A stretch of DNA of 64,000 bases from Nomia melanderi (GCF_051020985.1 NC_135002.1:10912001-10976000); one strand, 5' to 3'. Shown: positions 26,801 to 38,581, counted from the first letter of the stretch. Notes: generated from the letters alone by a model not told the origin. A program made the numbers and translations.

Positions 26801-29800
26801 CCACGCTGAGAATAATCGACCGTATAATTTCGTTAATTGCCCTTTCCCCTCCGCGATTGTTTCGGTTTTCTTCTTTTCCCCTTTATTCCTTTTCGTCCGA
26901 TATCGCGCCTGTTAATTGGAGCTTCAAAGCCCTGGAATTAAAGTTTCCTGATAATAACGATACGGGTCGGCTTTTATGAGAGCATAAAGGGAGGTGAATG
27001 GTATATAAAATCCGTGGAAGTTCGCGGAAAGCTTAATCGAAGCAAAGAAAAGCATTCGTCGCTAACAATAAGTCGCGCGCGTGTGACTCAACGAAACCCG
27101 TGGATGATCGATGATTTTCTTAGAGAGTTCTGTTGATTCGATGCAGGACGATAGGAGCTGCCGTTCTGACGACTCCAACGGCGATATCTTCAAGAATGTC
27201 CCGAAGAACAGCACTACGTTCCGTGTTTGGAAAATCGAGGTAATTTTCTACTGATCTTTCTTTCGCCTTATTAAAAAATGTCACAGGATGGTCCGCTTTC
27301 AACATTGAAACCGGCGAGAAGACAATTCTTCAAATAAAATAACAATTTCTTTCCGTTCAACGAATACGTGTGTTGAAGAGAAATCTTCATAGTTGAATTT
27401 CTCAAGGCTAAAATTTCATTCACGAACATCTTACTCTGAACTATCAACTTATTTCTTTACAAGGAATTATACCCTCGTCGCGACGTCGATTAACGGACCA
27501 CCCTGTAGATGCGGCGCGGCTGTTCAAGGGATTAAGAAACACAACGAGTGAAAGTACAAAATACGAAATTACATTTTAATGTCGATGCAATAGGGTTTAC
27601 GGGTCGCGGCCGTCACCGGAAGTAACATCGGATACTTCCTCTCAGAGCTGGCATACATTATCTATGCAGTGTCGCCGAAGGACGGTCCGCTCCCTTATCC
27701 TGGGATGCCGGTAATTATTCTCCATTAGTGATATGTTAATTTCTACCGTGCCCTTTTATCACGAATATTATTCTGAATTCTCAAGGAAAAGGTATTCCCT
27801 ACAGTCGTTTCAAATAAAACACTGTACCGAGAAAAGTTGGTAAAAGATATTTCACAAAGACAGTATAAAAAAGAATATTTATTTAAAACTGTAAATCTAA
27901 AGAGAGAAGGTAAGAGAAGAAAGGAACAGTATCTTCTATTCAGTCGTTTTTCTTTCTCAATTAAAGTTATGTGTGTTTAAAGACGCTGGGTATAAAGGTT
28001 GTCACTCCGGCGAATCAATTTAACATGATTAATCCAACGAAAATTATTCAAACAGGTTAAGGAGCTGAAATCAGCTCCAGCAGTACGTGTCATTCATTTC
28101 TGGATTGGATCGGCGTGCGACTCGACGATTTCCGGGGCAGCCGCCCTCCGCGCTGCGGAGCTGGACTCCCAGATATCCGCCACGATTCTTCTGCGAGAGG
28201 CGCAGGGCCGCGAAAGTCCGAGGTTTCTAGCGTACTTCCGGCAGCATTTCGTTATCGAGAGGCTCCATTTCGAGCCGCCTTCTTGCACACTGCACAGAGT
28301 CACCGGTGTGGCGATCCCTATCTTAACGGAACTCGAAAAAGTACACTGGGACCATTTCAGTTCACGCGACGTGATTCTCGTAGACGTCCTGTCCAAGTAT
28401 GTTCTAAGTCCACTCAAAGAAAACTCTAAATAAAGTTGAAGAAAACTGATCATTTTTTCGCAGTTAGCGTAATAATGATCTATTTCGTTTCTTTTAAATC
28501 AGGGGCATCATTTTCCTATGGCTGGGATCGTTATCAGATCCACTGCATAAACGACACGCGGTAACCGTCTTAGAAACGAAGAAAGAGAACAACAATGGAC
28601 GTGTCGTCATCGTGGAAGATGGTTACGAGCAGACTCTGGCTGACGATGAAAAGCAACTATTCGCGAGCATTTTGGATCCATCTACAAGGGTGGTTCAACC
28701 AGATCGTCCTCACAGAATCAACACGCCGGCCCCCGTTAAACTATATAGGTGCAGTGAGCAATCCGGCAAATACAAGGTAGCAGAGCTGAAGTCTGGACCG
28801 ATTCTACAATCCGATCTCACGTCTGAGTCTGTTTATCTGATTGATCGCGGCGAGGCCGGTGTATGGGCTTGGGTCGGACACGGAGTTAACGCCAGAGAAA
28901 AGCTGGAAGCTGTGCGCAACGCACGTGGATTCGTGAAAAAGAAGAACTATAGCAACGGTGTCTCTGTTGGTAGAGCAATTGAAACTAGCGAACCAATAGA
29001 GATGAAGGCTCTTGTTAGGGGTTGGGAACCATCAAAGAACAGACCGCTCTCCCTGCCGCCTAGCTTCGAGCCGGATTACATGAACGAAAGACCCAGGATG
29101 GCCGCCGAATGTCAATTAGTTGATGACGGATCCGGTGAAAAGACTCTTTGGAGAGTAACTGAAAAGGAAGGAATGGTCCAAATTGAAGATAAAGGCATAT
29201 ACTATGCGGAGGCTTGTTACGTGATGTGTTACAAATATGGTCAAGGACGCAAGAGCAAATGCATAGTACGTATCGTAGGAATGTTACAAGGAGTCCCATA
29301 CTAAAAATTGATGTAAAAAGATTAGAACGAGACATTTTGGACAGATTTCACGTAATCTCTTACCTTACGTCTGAATTTTACAAACAGTAATATTATAGGT
29401 TTACTGTTGGGAAGGAGTTCATTCTATAAAGGTAGACCGAGAAGCTGCTTTAGAAGTCGCTTGCCGTCTGTCAGAAGACAGTTCTGCTCAGCTAGTGAAA
29501 GCGTGTCAAGGCAGAGAACCACCTCATTTGCTTCAAATTTATGATGGAAAATTGAAAATACTGGCTGGAAGACATCGTGATTCTCGTTAGTAATATACTA
29601 AACCTTGTACCATTTGTTTCATCCGAAAGTTTACCGTTAAATTATTTTATTCGCAGCACCGGAAAAGTATCTTGTCAGAGTTTTTGGGTCTACGCCTTAT
29701 TCATCGAAAGCAGTCGAACGTCCTTTGCGATCTAACAGCCTCGATTCTAGTGGAGTTTTCATTCTGTTCTCGGATATGCCTGTGGTATGGTGCGGCGGTA

Positions 29801-30722
29801 AAAGTACAGGCGACGCTCGACAAGCTTCAAGACGACTTGCGCCTAGAAATGCACTGTTGATGATTGAGAACAAGGAAGATAATGATTTCTGGGTAGAGCT
29901 TGGAGGTAAAATGATAGCTACAGCGTACGGATACTAGTTATGTAATCTAATAGAGAACAAAAATTGTTAGATAAAGATGTTAAAAAATTGTACTCTTCAG
30001 GTAAAGGTACTTATGGCACAGAAACTGTCGACATGGTAGAGGAGCTTGAGAAACATTTGTATCACTGCCTAACCGAAGGAGATACGTTTGTTGGAGAAGA
30101 GGTTCTTGGATTTGGACAGAACTGCCTTCTTCCAGAAGCTATTTGGTTGCTAGATGCTGGAAATGTAATATGGATCTGTATTGGGAAATCTTCAACGCCT
30201 AAGTCATTAAGGGAATGCGTGTACGATGCAATGGTGTTCCTGTATACTCATCCAACTAGTCGAGATAGAAATACTACAATTTCTGTAATTAAACAAGGTA
30301 TCATAAATCGTTCATTTATAAAAAGTTAAATGTTTGTGAACTTCTAATGATTTTTCTGCTCTTTTATTTCAGGTGCTGAACCTTCAACATTCATAGGACT
30401 CTTTGACAATTGGAATTACAATTTGTTGAGGGACTATAAATCGTTTGAAACGTTTTATACACTATTGCAAGATAAAGAACCATTAACGAAGATGCAAATA
30501 TCGTCAAAGTCATCGAGCGTTTTTGATAGCTACGTGAAATATCCCCTTTCTATATTGAAAAACGATCCAGAAAATTTACCACCCGGCGTTGATGTGGCTC
30601 GCAAAGAGATGCACCTTACTTTCGATAACTTTATTGCCATTTTTAAAATGGAACCAGACGAATTTGTAAAATTGCCTCCTTGGAAGAGGCAAAGATTGAA
30701 GCAATCTGCAGGCCTTTTTTAA
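21821..30722 (+). CDS. qua: Villin-like actin-binding protein (quail-type)
   Basis: Villins cap, sever and bundle actin filaments; fly quail bundles actin in ovarian nurse cells. Exons 21821-21838, 27147-27239, 27594-27710, 28056-28396, 28503-29265, 29399-29585, 29657-29905, 30001-30297 and 30373-30722 join in phase to 804 residues, close to villin length. Gelsolin-type repeats fill the body (FLWLGSLSDPLHKRHAV; VWAWVGHGVNAREKLEAV; VFILFSDMPVVWCGG; NVIWICIGKSSTPKSL). Residues about 745-804 are a villin headpiece: YPLSILK, LPPGVDVARKEMHL and the terminal KLPPWKRQRLKQSAGLF. The six-residue first coding exon (MDFSRR) ends at a strong GTGAGT donor and is separated by a 5.3-kb intron. An in-frame ATG at 27141 could be an alternative start, so the 5' end is less sure than the rest. 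Confidence 0.9.
23252..23717. mobile_element. Possible degenerate TTAA-flanked element
   Basis: The ends read TTAACACTTTACCG and, reverse-complemented from the right, TTAACGCTTTAGCG: 12 of 14 match. The similarity stops there. The interior has no coding potential. The ends resemble those of the 80-bp element at 11049. Chance pairing of a common AT-rich motif is possible. Confidence 0.3.
23767..23889. repeat. GA/TC microsatellite, about 120 bp
   Basis: A nearly pure GA run, slightly interrupted at its left end by AAGAGGGAGAGGG, gives spurious Arg-Glu and Ser-Leu frames on the two strands. It lies in the villin intron. Long GA tracts in insects can bind GAGA-type factors, but nothing here shows that. 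Confidence 0.95.
24090..24119. repeat. Three tandem copies of a 10-bp unit
   Basis: TTTGCTGCAC is repeated three times in direct contact, just after a C-rich run. It has no evident function. Confidence 0.9.
25502..25559. repeat. CA/TG microsatellite, interrupted
   Basis: A CA run of about 20 bp is followed by imperfect CACG and CACACC units. It lies in the villin first intron. Confidence 0.9.
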
Positions 30723-30745
30723 CTTATAGATCTCTACCCCGTTAT

Positions 30746-30751
30746 AATAAA
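30746..30751 (+). terminator. Poly(A) signal of the villin gene
   Basis: AATAAA lies 24 bp after the villin stop codon, followed by T/G-rich sequence. The 3' end of this gene and that of the proteasome gene face each other in only 194 bp. Confidence 0.6.
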
Positions 30752-30825
30752 GTTTGTATGATAGTCATTATAAGATAATCAAAATATAAGAATATACATC
30801 TTGAATTTTATTGTTTGGAATTAAG

Positions 30826-30831
30826 TTTATT
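30826..30831 (-). terminator. Poly(A) signal of the proteasome beta-7 gene
   Basis: TTTATT on the plus strand is AATAAA on the minus strand, about 86 bp beyond the stop codon at 30917. It is the nearest canonical signal on this strand. Confidence 0.45.
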
Positions 30832-30916
30832 AATCAAAAGAACATAAGGCCAAAAGGCTCTGTTGTTAAAAATTAGCATACCATGAGCTTATACTTAGAA
30901 ATACCTAATGCACATT

Positions 30917-32238
30917 TCAAGATGAAGTATCCATTGCTTCCTCTGTAACTCTACGAATAGTTTCTTCTTCGATAATTATAGGATGAACTGTTTTGCTGAG
31001 TATGGCAGTGGTACCCCGCTTGTATCGATACGATATTGAACGTTCTCCTTTTACATTAGCGATATCGTAAGGTCGCAAATAATCAACGGAACCCTTACGT
31101 ATGACGCACAGATCAACGTTAGAACCAGAAGCCAAATCATTGAATACACCAGCACGTATTGCATCCGCTACAAGTTCTTTAGCTTCCTCTTCCTATATGC
31201 AAATTACAATAGAAATTTATTACATAAAAATGAAATATGCACAGAACACTTCTTAACAAATTTTGTGATTATTAGGACTGATGATTATTTGAAGAAAATA
31301 TGAATTCAATATAATAGTAAACCACATTGATGTTATTATGTTTATCCTTACATTCATATCAGGTTTCCATCTACTTTCAAATACAGCCATTGCAGCTAAT
31401 GATCCAGAACCCATAGTGGTATACATATGTTTGTCTGCTGATCCATGAGGATAAATACAATATAAATGTGGTCCATCTAAATCACAACCTCCTAATATCA
31501 AAGCTGCTCCAATGCGACCTCGATAACGGAATAATAATTGTTTAATCATTGCATTGGCAGTGCAAACAGGTACCACACGACCTGTGTTCAAACGATGTAA
31601 CTCCAACTGACTGGCTATCATCTGAGTTGTCATCTCAGTATCAGCAGCAGTCCCTGCACCACAGCAACTTCAAAATAATAATTAATTAATTATCCATTAT
31701 TTAATATTATAAGCAAAATTACAAGTCAACAGAATTAATTTTAATGTTAAACTTACTACATATTTTCAGCAAGATAATGAATTTTACTACAATTTTTATC
31801 AGCTACTATGGTATCTTCTGTTGCTCTTGTATCACCACCAAGTATGACCCCATCCTTATAAACAACTCCAGCAATAGTTGTTCCTGTTTTAACAGCTTTT
31901 GGAGCTTGATATCCTTTCTTGATCAGTAAATTATTTCTACAATAACATAAAATTAAATGAAATTTTTTAGTCCTTTAATTGTAAATAATACGCTGATTTT
32001 GTTATCGAATTTGTTATTATAGTTTACTGGAAAATATAACTAATAATTAAAAAATGACACAGCAGTATTAATCCATAAGAGGTTATGTACCCGGGAATAT
32101 TACTTTCCACTTTTCGAATTGTACGTATACATTGATGTAAATTTTTTCAATAATAAAGTTTGTAAGAATGGATTACCTTTGACATAGATCGAAAGAAAAT
32201 CCTGGCGCAGGGATTTCAGGTACAAGCACTGAAGACAT
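30917..32238 (-). CDS. PSMB7: Proteasome subunit beta type-7 (trypsin-like active subunit)
   Basis: This is the catalytic beta-2 subunit of the 20S proteasome, cleaving after basic residues. Exons 32177-32238, 31757-31936, 31352-31667 and 30917-31192 join in phase to 277 residues, the same length I recall for the vertebrate subunit. The propeptide ends at Gly39, and Thr40 (KTG then TTIAGVVYKDG) is the N-terminal nucleophile exposed by self-cleavage. GGDTRAT, ADKNCSKIHYL, CCGAGTAADTEM and TMGSGSLAAMAVFE are family motifs. The C-terminal extension (GTTAILSKTVHPIIIEEE), which wraps the neighbouring subunit, is present. Fly orthologue: Prosbeta2. Confidence 0.97.
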
Positions 32239-32818
32239 TATTGAATCTTTACACTCAAACCGTCAACAAGAGCACAGTCATGCGAAACTATTTTATGAAT
32301 GTTAACGCTTGCCAGAAGATGGCACTTTCAACGGACGCATATTTACATAGAGATCCTTACACGCATGCCTTAACTACACAAAATTACCAGATGCTTTTTA
32401 AAAAGTTTTGAAAACTTACAAAAGTAACAATATTGTTTTCAATGACAAACTGTATGTGGGTAACATTAATTTAAAAAATCTAACAATCTGATATACTTTT
32501 TAATCTTCATGGTTCAGTACAAATAATAAATTTGATTAAAAACAATACATTTATTACAGGTAAAATACAACAATATGCTCATGATATAAAATACAAAAGA
32601 AAAACACATTTTACTTCGATAGAAAAATCGTTCCGATGGAAATATAAAATACTGTAACAAAACTTTGGACAGTACTTTCATATTGCATGAATGGTTTTAA
32701 ACTACTATAAATTAAAAAACTAATATAGAGAACTGACGTCATGCTTAGCTATAAAAATATATTGCGTCTCCTGATGTTCGATAAAGCTTAAAAACATTAA
32801 CAACTTCTATAAACGCAT
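32239..32818. other. Intergenic, between beta-7 start and CDC6 end
   Basis: This 580-bp AT-rich stretch holds the beta-7 promoter and the CDC6 3' UTR; both genes are on the minus strand. The plus-strand TTTATT near 32550 (AATAAA on the minus strand) may serve CDC6. No frame or repeat stands out. Confidence 0.4.
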
Positions 32819-34714
32819 TTACAAACAAGATACATCGTTAATAATTTCTGCCATCATATTTCTGTCTTGCAAAGCTGCATCCAATTCTTCTTGGTCCCAT
32901 TCTAAATTAACTTTCGACAAACGGGGTTCCTTTTTTCTCGCCAATTTTAAGATACCTCTCGTTTCTATCAATGAACATAAACTTACGAATTCAGAACCAT
33001 CGACAGCATGAATATTTCGTTTCTTGCAAACTTTTTTATATACTTCATGCAACTGCAACAATTATTAGAGTTACAATTATATACATTATAATTAAACATT
33101 TACTTACAAATATATTTAATTTTATGTAATCGCACACTCACTCTTCCCACTGTCACATCTTTATTTCTTCCTTTATTCAAAATCAAAAGAAGAGAACATA
33201 ACAACAACTTCTGCTGTAAAGGAAATGTGCTTTCTTCTTTCTGAATATTTTGAGATCCTCCGTAAACTCCATTTAATACAGTAATAACTTCTTTCAAATC
33301 AACTGGTTTTTCTGCTATAGACTGATGTTTTTTGGGACTACCAGTATTTGTTTCTATAACGAAAATACATTGTTTAATTGTATCTTCTAATATGACTATC
33401 TTTCATAATAAATAAAAATACAAACCATTGTCATTTGTGGGTTGTAAAACTTGTACTAATTTGTGAGATTCTGCGAGCTCTATTACTCTTCTACTTATAT
33501 CCAAAGCTCTCCTAATATCTCCGGAAACTGCAGCAACTTTCCCAGCTAACATTTGCACTGCAGTTCCAGTAAAAAGATCTGATACTTTAGCTTCACTCAA
33601 CCTTTCAAGTATTATATTATAAATTTGTTGTTTAGTGTATGGTGGAAAATGCATTAATTTTGGTTTTAATTCACATCTAGCCTGTAATCTGGGTAATACT
33701 CTATCTGTCAAGTCCAAGGCATTGGCAATACCAATGAGAAGTAATTTTGAATTACGTATCAATGGCCATTCAAAAATTGAATATAAAACAGATTGGTTTT
33801 TGCTTTCTAACTGATCTAATTCATCCAAAATTAATAGCAACATTTTATGCTTAGAAATTAGATATTTTTCAATAAGCATTTTACTATTCTTTCCAGATTT
33901 TGGAACAGACAAACCTAATTCCTGAATGATTTTCCCATAAATTGTAACAGCAGATTTCATGGTTGTACAATTAACATAAACTACTTTAAATTTTGTTTTA
34001 AACTCAGGCTCAAGCATAAGTTTTGAAAGACATGCTGTTTTTCCAGTTCCTGGAGGTCCTGATATGTACAAGGAAGCGGATGTTCCATTTTTCAGATGTT
34101 CCTCCATAAATTCTTGTAATTGAGTTAATTCTGGTTCTCTACCAGGTAAAGTTTCAGGTACTGAACTATGTAAAGCTTGACGAGCATTGCGGTACTTTTC
34201 TGAACCAAATAATTTTTTAGGAGCTAATTTGTCTTCCTTATCTAGAGATGTTAAGTGCAATTTGTCTAAAATTGTAGAAGGTGTTGTAGGTGAAACTTGC
34301 TCAACCTTCCCTATCCTTTTTTGTTTACGAGGTGTAGAGTCGATATCCTCTGAAACATATACAAAAGAAAATGTTATAGACCTAATATGTTATCAAAAAA
34401 TTCAAAATAATAATACGTCCTAATAACATACTGTCAGAACCACTAGCTTTTCGTACGCGTCGAGAGCTTCCAACAACTGCACGTTTGGAGTGTAATTTCA
34501 CATTATCTTCCACCAACGAATTCTCTACATCTGAATCGGAATCCGATTCACTGCTACTGAAGGTAATTAGTTTCTTCACTGTTGGCGTATATTTATATGA
34601 AGTTTCTCGAGCAGTTGCATTAGTAAAGTCTTCTTTCACAATGTTATTTTTGACCCCGTAAAACGAACACTTCTTTCGTATATTAAACGGAATCGTCGTT
34701 TGGACATTTGTCAT
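32819..34714 (-). CDS. CDC6: Cell division control protein 6 (replication licensing ATPase)
   Basis: CDC6 works with ORC and CDT1 to load the MCM helicase at origins in G1. Exons 34432-34714, 33426-34349, 33142-33353 and 32819-33052 join in phase to 550 residues, close to animal CDC6. The N-terminal 130 residues are Ser/Asp-rich and disordered-looking, with a CDK-type site in a basic patch (DSTPRKQKRIGK) and SPTTPST. The AAA+ core has Walker A GPPGTGKTACLSK (about residue 190), Walker B LLLILDELDQL, and the strongly conserved LLIGIANALDLTDRVLPRLQ and VSGDIRRALDISRR. A C-terminal winged helix follows (FPLQQKLLLCSLLL; AVDGSEFVSLCSLIETRGIL). The specific sequence favours CDC6 over ORC1. Confidence 0.96.
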
Positions 34715-35018
34715 TTTAATGTAGATTTCAGTTCAATGATATTAATACGTAACAATTTTCTCTTCTCGAAGAAAACTCTTTCTTAATCCAGCAGTGAAAT
34801 TTTTAAAGCAAACTTCATTTGTCGCATTATCTATTAACCTACAAGCGGTTCTTTTTAAAATTTAGTCCTTAAACGAGTTTTTCTGGATACACTTATAATA
34901 TCAAATTTATTAATGACACTTCTTTTAATTCAGATATAAATAACGTAGTCTATATACATATTAAAATACCGTCAGGAAAACACGTTTATACGCGCGAACA
35001 AGTGCAATCTAATGTGAG

Positions 35019-35095
35019 TTTTCGCGGGAAGGTGCTTCAAACGCGGGAAATCGAGAATACGTGAACACGAATAGATAAACGTGAAATTTCCCGCG
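35019..35095. promoter_or_regulatory. Cluster of three E2F-type sites
   Basis: TTTTCGCGGGAA (35019-35030), CGCGGGAAA (35042-35050) and TTTCCCGCG (35087-35095) all match the E2F/DP consensus TTTSSCGC on one or other strand. The last two are exact inverted copies. They lie 305-381 bp before the CDC6 start and about 350 bp before RpL41. CDC6 is a classical E2F target in animals, so G1/S control of CDC6 is the likely role. Confidence 0.7.
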
Positions 35096-35336
35096 TAAAT
35101 AACTATTTGAAAAAAATATAAAGGGTTATGTTGAAATGTCAACAATACAAGAAATAATCTACAATTATATTTATCGTTTTACGAAATTTTATTAAATATT
35201 ATAATTATTTTATTATATATATCTAAAATTATTTAGATTAATATAATAACTTTTCATGACATACAATTTTTCCGTCCTCTAGAGGCAAACGGACGAACTA
35301 CACGAAACGACGTTTCCGGAGTTCTGTCGAAACGAG

Positions 35337-35440
35337 CGTTTCTCTTCCATATTGGCATTAGAAGCCGAAGGAGACAGCGGGAACGAAATCCGCAAAAATC
35401 GAGATATTCTAGAATAATCTAGAAATCTCACAAATCTAAA
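35337..35440 (+). promoter_or_regulatory. RpL41 5' UTR with possible 5'-TOP start
   Basis: A pyrimidine tract TTTCTCTTCC near 35339-35348 lies about 95 bp before the RpL41 ATG. Ribosomal protein mRNAs normally start in such a tract, which mediates TOR-dependent translation control. The exact start is not determinable here. Confidence 0.4.
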
Positions 35441-35827
35441 ATGAGAGCGAAGGTTAGTTTGTATTAATATTTTTTAATTCATCCTAATATTTTTTGTTAT
35501 AAATTAGTAATTATCTGTTTCTTAAATGTACATTGTTTTTGGTTACAAGGTGCGTGGATACTTGACACATTGTTACAGATAGAATCATTTTTGCTATAAA
35601 AGTAGAACTTCTTTAACGTATTTAAAATTTGTTTAAATATTCAATTGGTTAAGTACTTAAGGATTTGTTTTTTTAACTCTTATTGTTGTAAAAAGTGGTA
35701 AATGGTTATCACAATAAGCTCGGCGAAAAGAGGTTAACTAAGGTTTACCTTCAATTTTCAGTGGCGTAAGAAGAGGATGCGCAGGCTAAAACGTAAAAGG
35801 AGGAAGATGCGTGCGAGGTCCAAATAA
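35441..35827 (+). CDS. RpL41: Ribosomal protein eL41 (25 residues)
   Basis: This is a tiny, extremely basic component at the interface of the two cytosolic ribosomal subunits. Exon 35441-35452 encodes MRAK and ends at GTTAGT. After a 309-bp intron, exon 35762-35827 encodes WRKKRMRRLKRKRRKMRARSK and a stop. The spliced product is exactly 25 residues, the invariant eukaryotic length, with the expected near-pure Arg/Lys composition. The gene is head to head with CDC6. Confidence 0.96.
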
Positions 35828-36600
35828 ATTTTATATTAACGATCTCTGTAAGTATATATGTTATATGCTTTACTATTTAACTATGTTAGTCTTCATAATT
35901 TTATTGAATGCAAATATATACTGTATAAATATCTTCATAGAAAGAGAACTATTTTTTATTCGATAAAATATCTAATAAAAATAGACAATTTCTATTTATC
36001 AGATATAAGCATAATATTATATGTTAAATAATTATGTTTCAGAAAGACATATGAAGTGTATTAACAATAAACAACTAAAGATTCTTTATAAACATTATTT
36101 TATTTAATTTTTCTATTAAAGATTCATTTCTTTCATTTTATTGTTAAGAATAAATGTTAAATTTACCAAATATTTGTTCCAGCTGTGACCATGCACATAA
36201 CATCAGTTGCAACACAATCAAGTTTCATCAGCCTGAATAATGATATATCAACAGTTTGATACACACTTCTAGTACCTTTGTGCAGAGAGTTCTGTTTCAT
36301 TAATGTACGTGTCTTGTATGATTAAACGAACCTTATTAAAAAAATAATACAAAGAGCTCCTTTTTTTATCCAATTCTATTCGCTTAAACCTAAGACTGTA
36401 ATTTTATAAAAAAATTAAATTAAAAATTATACATTTTAATCTACATTATAATATTCATTTTACATAGTTGTTTCTCATATGGTTACATATGTCCCATTGA
36501 TTATAAAAACTAATACATATATGAAGTACCCTGTACACAGAAACCCAAACCTAGTTTTACATACAATTATAAACATAACCTTGCTTGTAACGCGTGCAAG
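35828..36600 (+). other. RpL41 3' UTR and intergenic region
   Basis: This AT-rich stretch carries AATAAA at 36066-36071, a candidate RpL41 poly(A) signal, and then the upstream region of the RsfS gene. No coding frame or repeat is supported. Confidence 0.4.
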
Positions 36601-37584
36601 ATGCGTAAACAGTTGTTTTCCAATATATTAGAAGTAAGAAAATTATGTTACGAGTATTTTAAACCATGTATAAATAATACAATTACATATTCTTACTTAA
36701 AACAAATTAAACATTTTTCGACAGAAAAGAATGATAAATTTAAAAATGTCGAAAATTTAGATGATACCTCACATAACCTTTCTGGTTCATTGAGTTCCAG
36801 TTACAAAGTCTTTGATGATAAAGATTCAGAAATTATACGCGATATTGGTGAGAAAGAAAAAACTATTCAGTTAAAAGATTTGCAGTCTGAAGAAGAATAT
36901 TATGATCCTTATGAAGGAATAAATTTAGAACGTAAGTTAAAATAAAATTGCTATATAGTTAGATTTATTTCTTCAATATATTTAATGTGGAAGATATCAA
37001 TTTGTTTAAAAATGGAAAAGGAGAATTTGTAGTGACAATGAAAATAAAATATTTTTTAGGTGGAGTTAGTGGAGTATTTGAAATAGAAGACTTGGTGTCA
37101 TTGTTGCAAAGAGAAAAGGCGCAAAATATTTTTGTGGTAACAGTTCCTCCTAAACTATCATATGTTAGTTACTTGGTTGTAGTCACAGGAAAATCACAGA
37201 AACATATGATAGCCCTTGCTACTTTTATACGTAAAGTATACAAATTGAAAAGACATAAAACAGATTTAATACCTGTTATTGAAGGACAAGAATCAAAGGA
37301 TTGGGTAGCTCTAGATTTAGGTACGTATACATATAATATTTTATGTATTCATAAAACAGTAAAAAATTAACATTTATATTGTTTATTTTATAGGTAATAT
37401 AGCATTACATGTTTTTTCAAAGTCTGCACGAATATTATATGATCTAGAAACATTATGGTCTGTTGGTGCTGATTATGAAAATAAAACTGGAAAATCATCT
37501 GTGGATATTATGGAACAATTTAATAAATTTCTGTCTGATATGAATCCTATTGAAGATAATAATATAAGGAATGACAATAAATAA
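36601..37584 (+). CDS. MALSU1: Mitochondrial ribosomal silencing factor (RsfS/MALSU1 family)
   Basis: Members bind mitochondrial uL14 during assembly of the large ribosomal subunit and prevent early subunit joining. Exons 36601-36931, 36994-37320 and 37394-37584 join in phase to 282 residues. The N-terminus is basic and Asn/Tyr-rich, with HFSTEK near residue 40, a plausible presequence end. After an acidic linker (residues about 50-110), the RsfS domain is recognised by FEIEDLVSLLQREKAQNIFVVTV, TGKSQKHMIALATFIRKVYK, DWVALDLGNIALHVFSKSAR and LYDLETLWSVG, the last matching the Iojap YDLE-LW signature. The 62-bp first intron is near the minimum for insects. Confidence 0.9.
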
Positions 37585-38581
37585 AATTGTTATTAATCTG
37601 TAATATATCATCATTTTAAATAAATATATATAATAAAATAATAAAAAAATTATTTATTTATCAAATTTTGATCCCTGTATGTACAAAGCATTATAATATT
37701 TAAATTTTTGAAACTACTTATTCATTGTCAGTTTTGTTATATTTTATATAGTAAACTATGTATATATTTATATATGCATATACATTATGAATGAATAAAA
37801 CTTCAGGCAAAAAAAAATGTATAATAAAAAGTTTTTTTATTAAAACTTTTATTATAAAGAATACTTTAAACAATTAGTTCATAATTTAAAATATAATTAT
37901 TATCTAATAATATACGAATTATTTAGAACGCATGTGCGATCGTGATTTTTCCTACACATAACGATAGGGGTTCTCCCACTACCTCCTCTTCACGTTTGTG
38001 TAATGATTATCCTTCCTTCAGCAATTCACTCAGCGTCCGTATCTGCAGGCGCTTTATCACGTACTAACAAAATGGAATCTTATCGAACTATCTACTCCAT
38101 TTTAAACGTTGGCTGACTAATCATTCCAATATATATATATATTCTCCATTTAATTCGAGCTGTCATAAGTAGTTTCAAATTTTGTGTGTCGGTAATAAAC
38201 GTATTACCGTAGCTTTGTACTGTACCATTTTTCGAAAACTACATCGACACTTCTGAAGTTTACATAAAATTTATAAGATAATAAATGATTATCATAGTAA
38301 ATCTAAAATAAAACATGTTCTTTCATTAAAATATATGCAATTAAATTCGTCATAAAAGCAGTTTCTTTCCCTGTGATTAAAAGGGCAATTAATTTTCAAG
38401 ATTATTTGGGTAATGTACGTGAACTTTTAAAAGTGTCTACATTTTTATTAAATCATAACGTTTTACTATATTTTGTTACTTTTTATTTTAGCAAATCGTA
38501 TGATTACAAACCATTCACAAAAATATTTATAGTAGGAAAAGACATAAAGACAAAAAAAAAATGAAATGGTGAAAAATATAT
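37585..38581. other. Intergenic, no gene seen
   Basis: About 1 kb of strongly AT-rich DNA lies between the RsfS stop and the XK-related gene. Several AATAAA-like signals lie in the first 60 bp. A 63-codon frame at 38373-38564 lacks recognisable features and I do not call it. Confidence 0.4.

Larger units (their letters stand above)
21839..27146 (+). other. First intron of the villin gene (5.3 kb)
   Basis: This interval holds only simple repeats, one possible TTAA element and several GC-richer patches (about 23.9-24.4 kb and 26.2-26.8 kb). Open frames here have no recognisable protein features. The patches could be enhancers or an alternative promoter. If the gene really starts at 27141, this is intergenic DNA instead. 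Confidence 0.5.
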
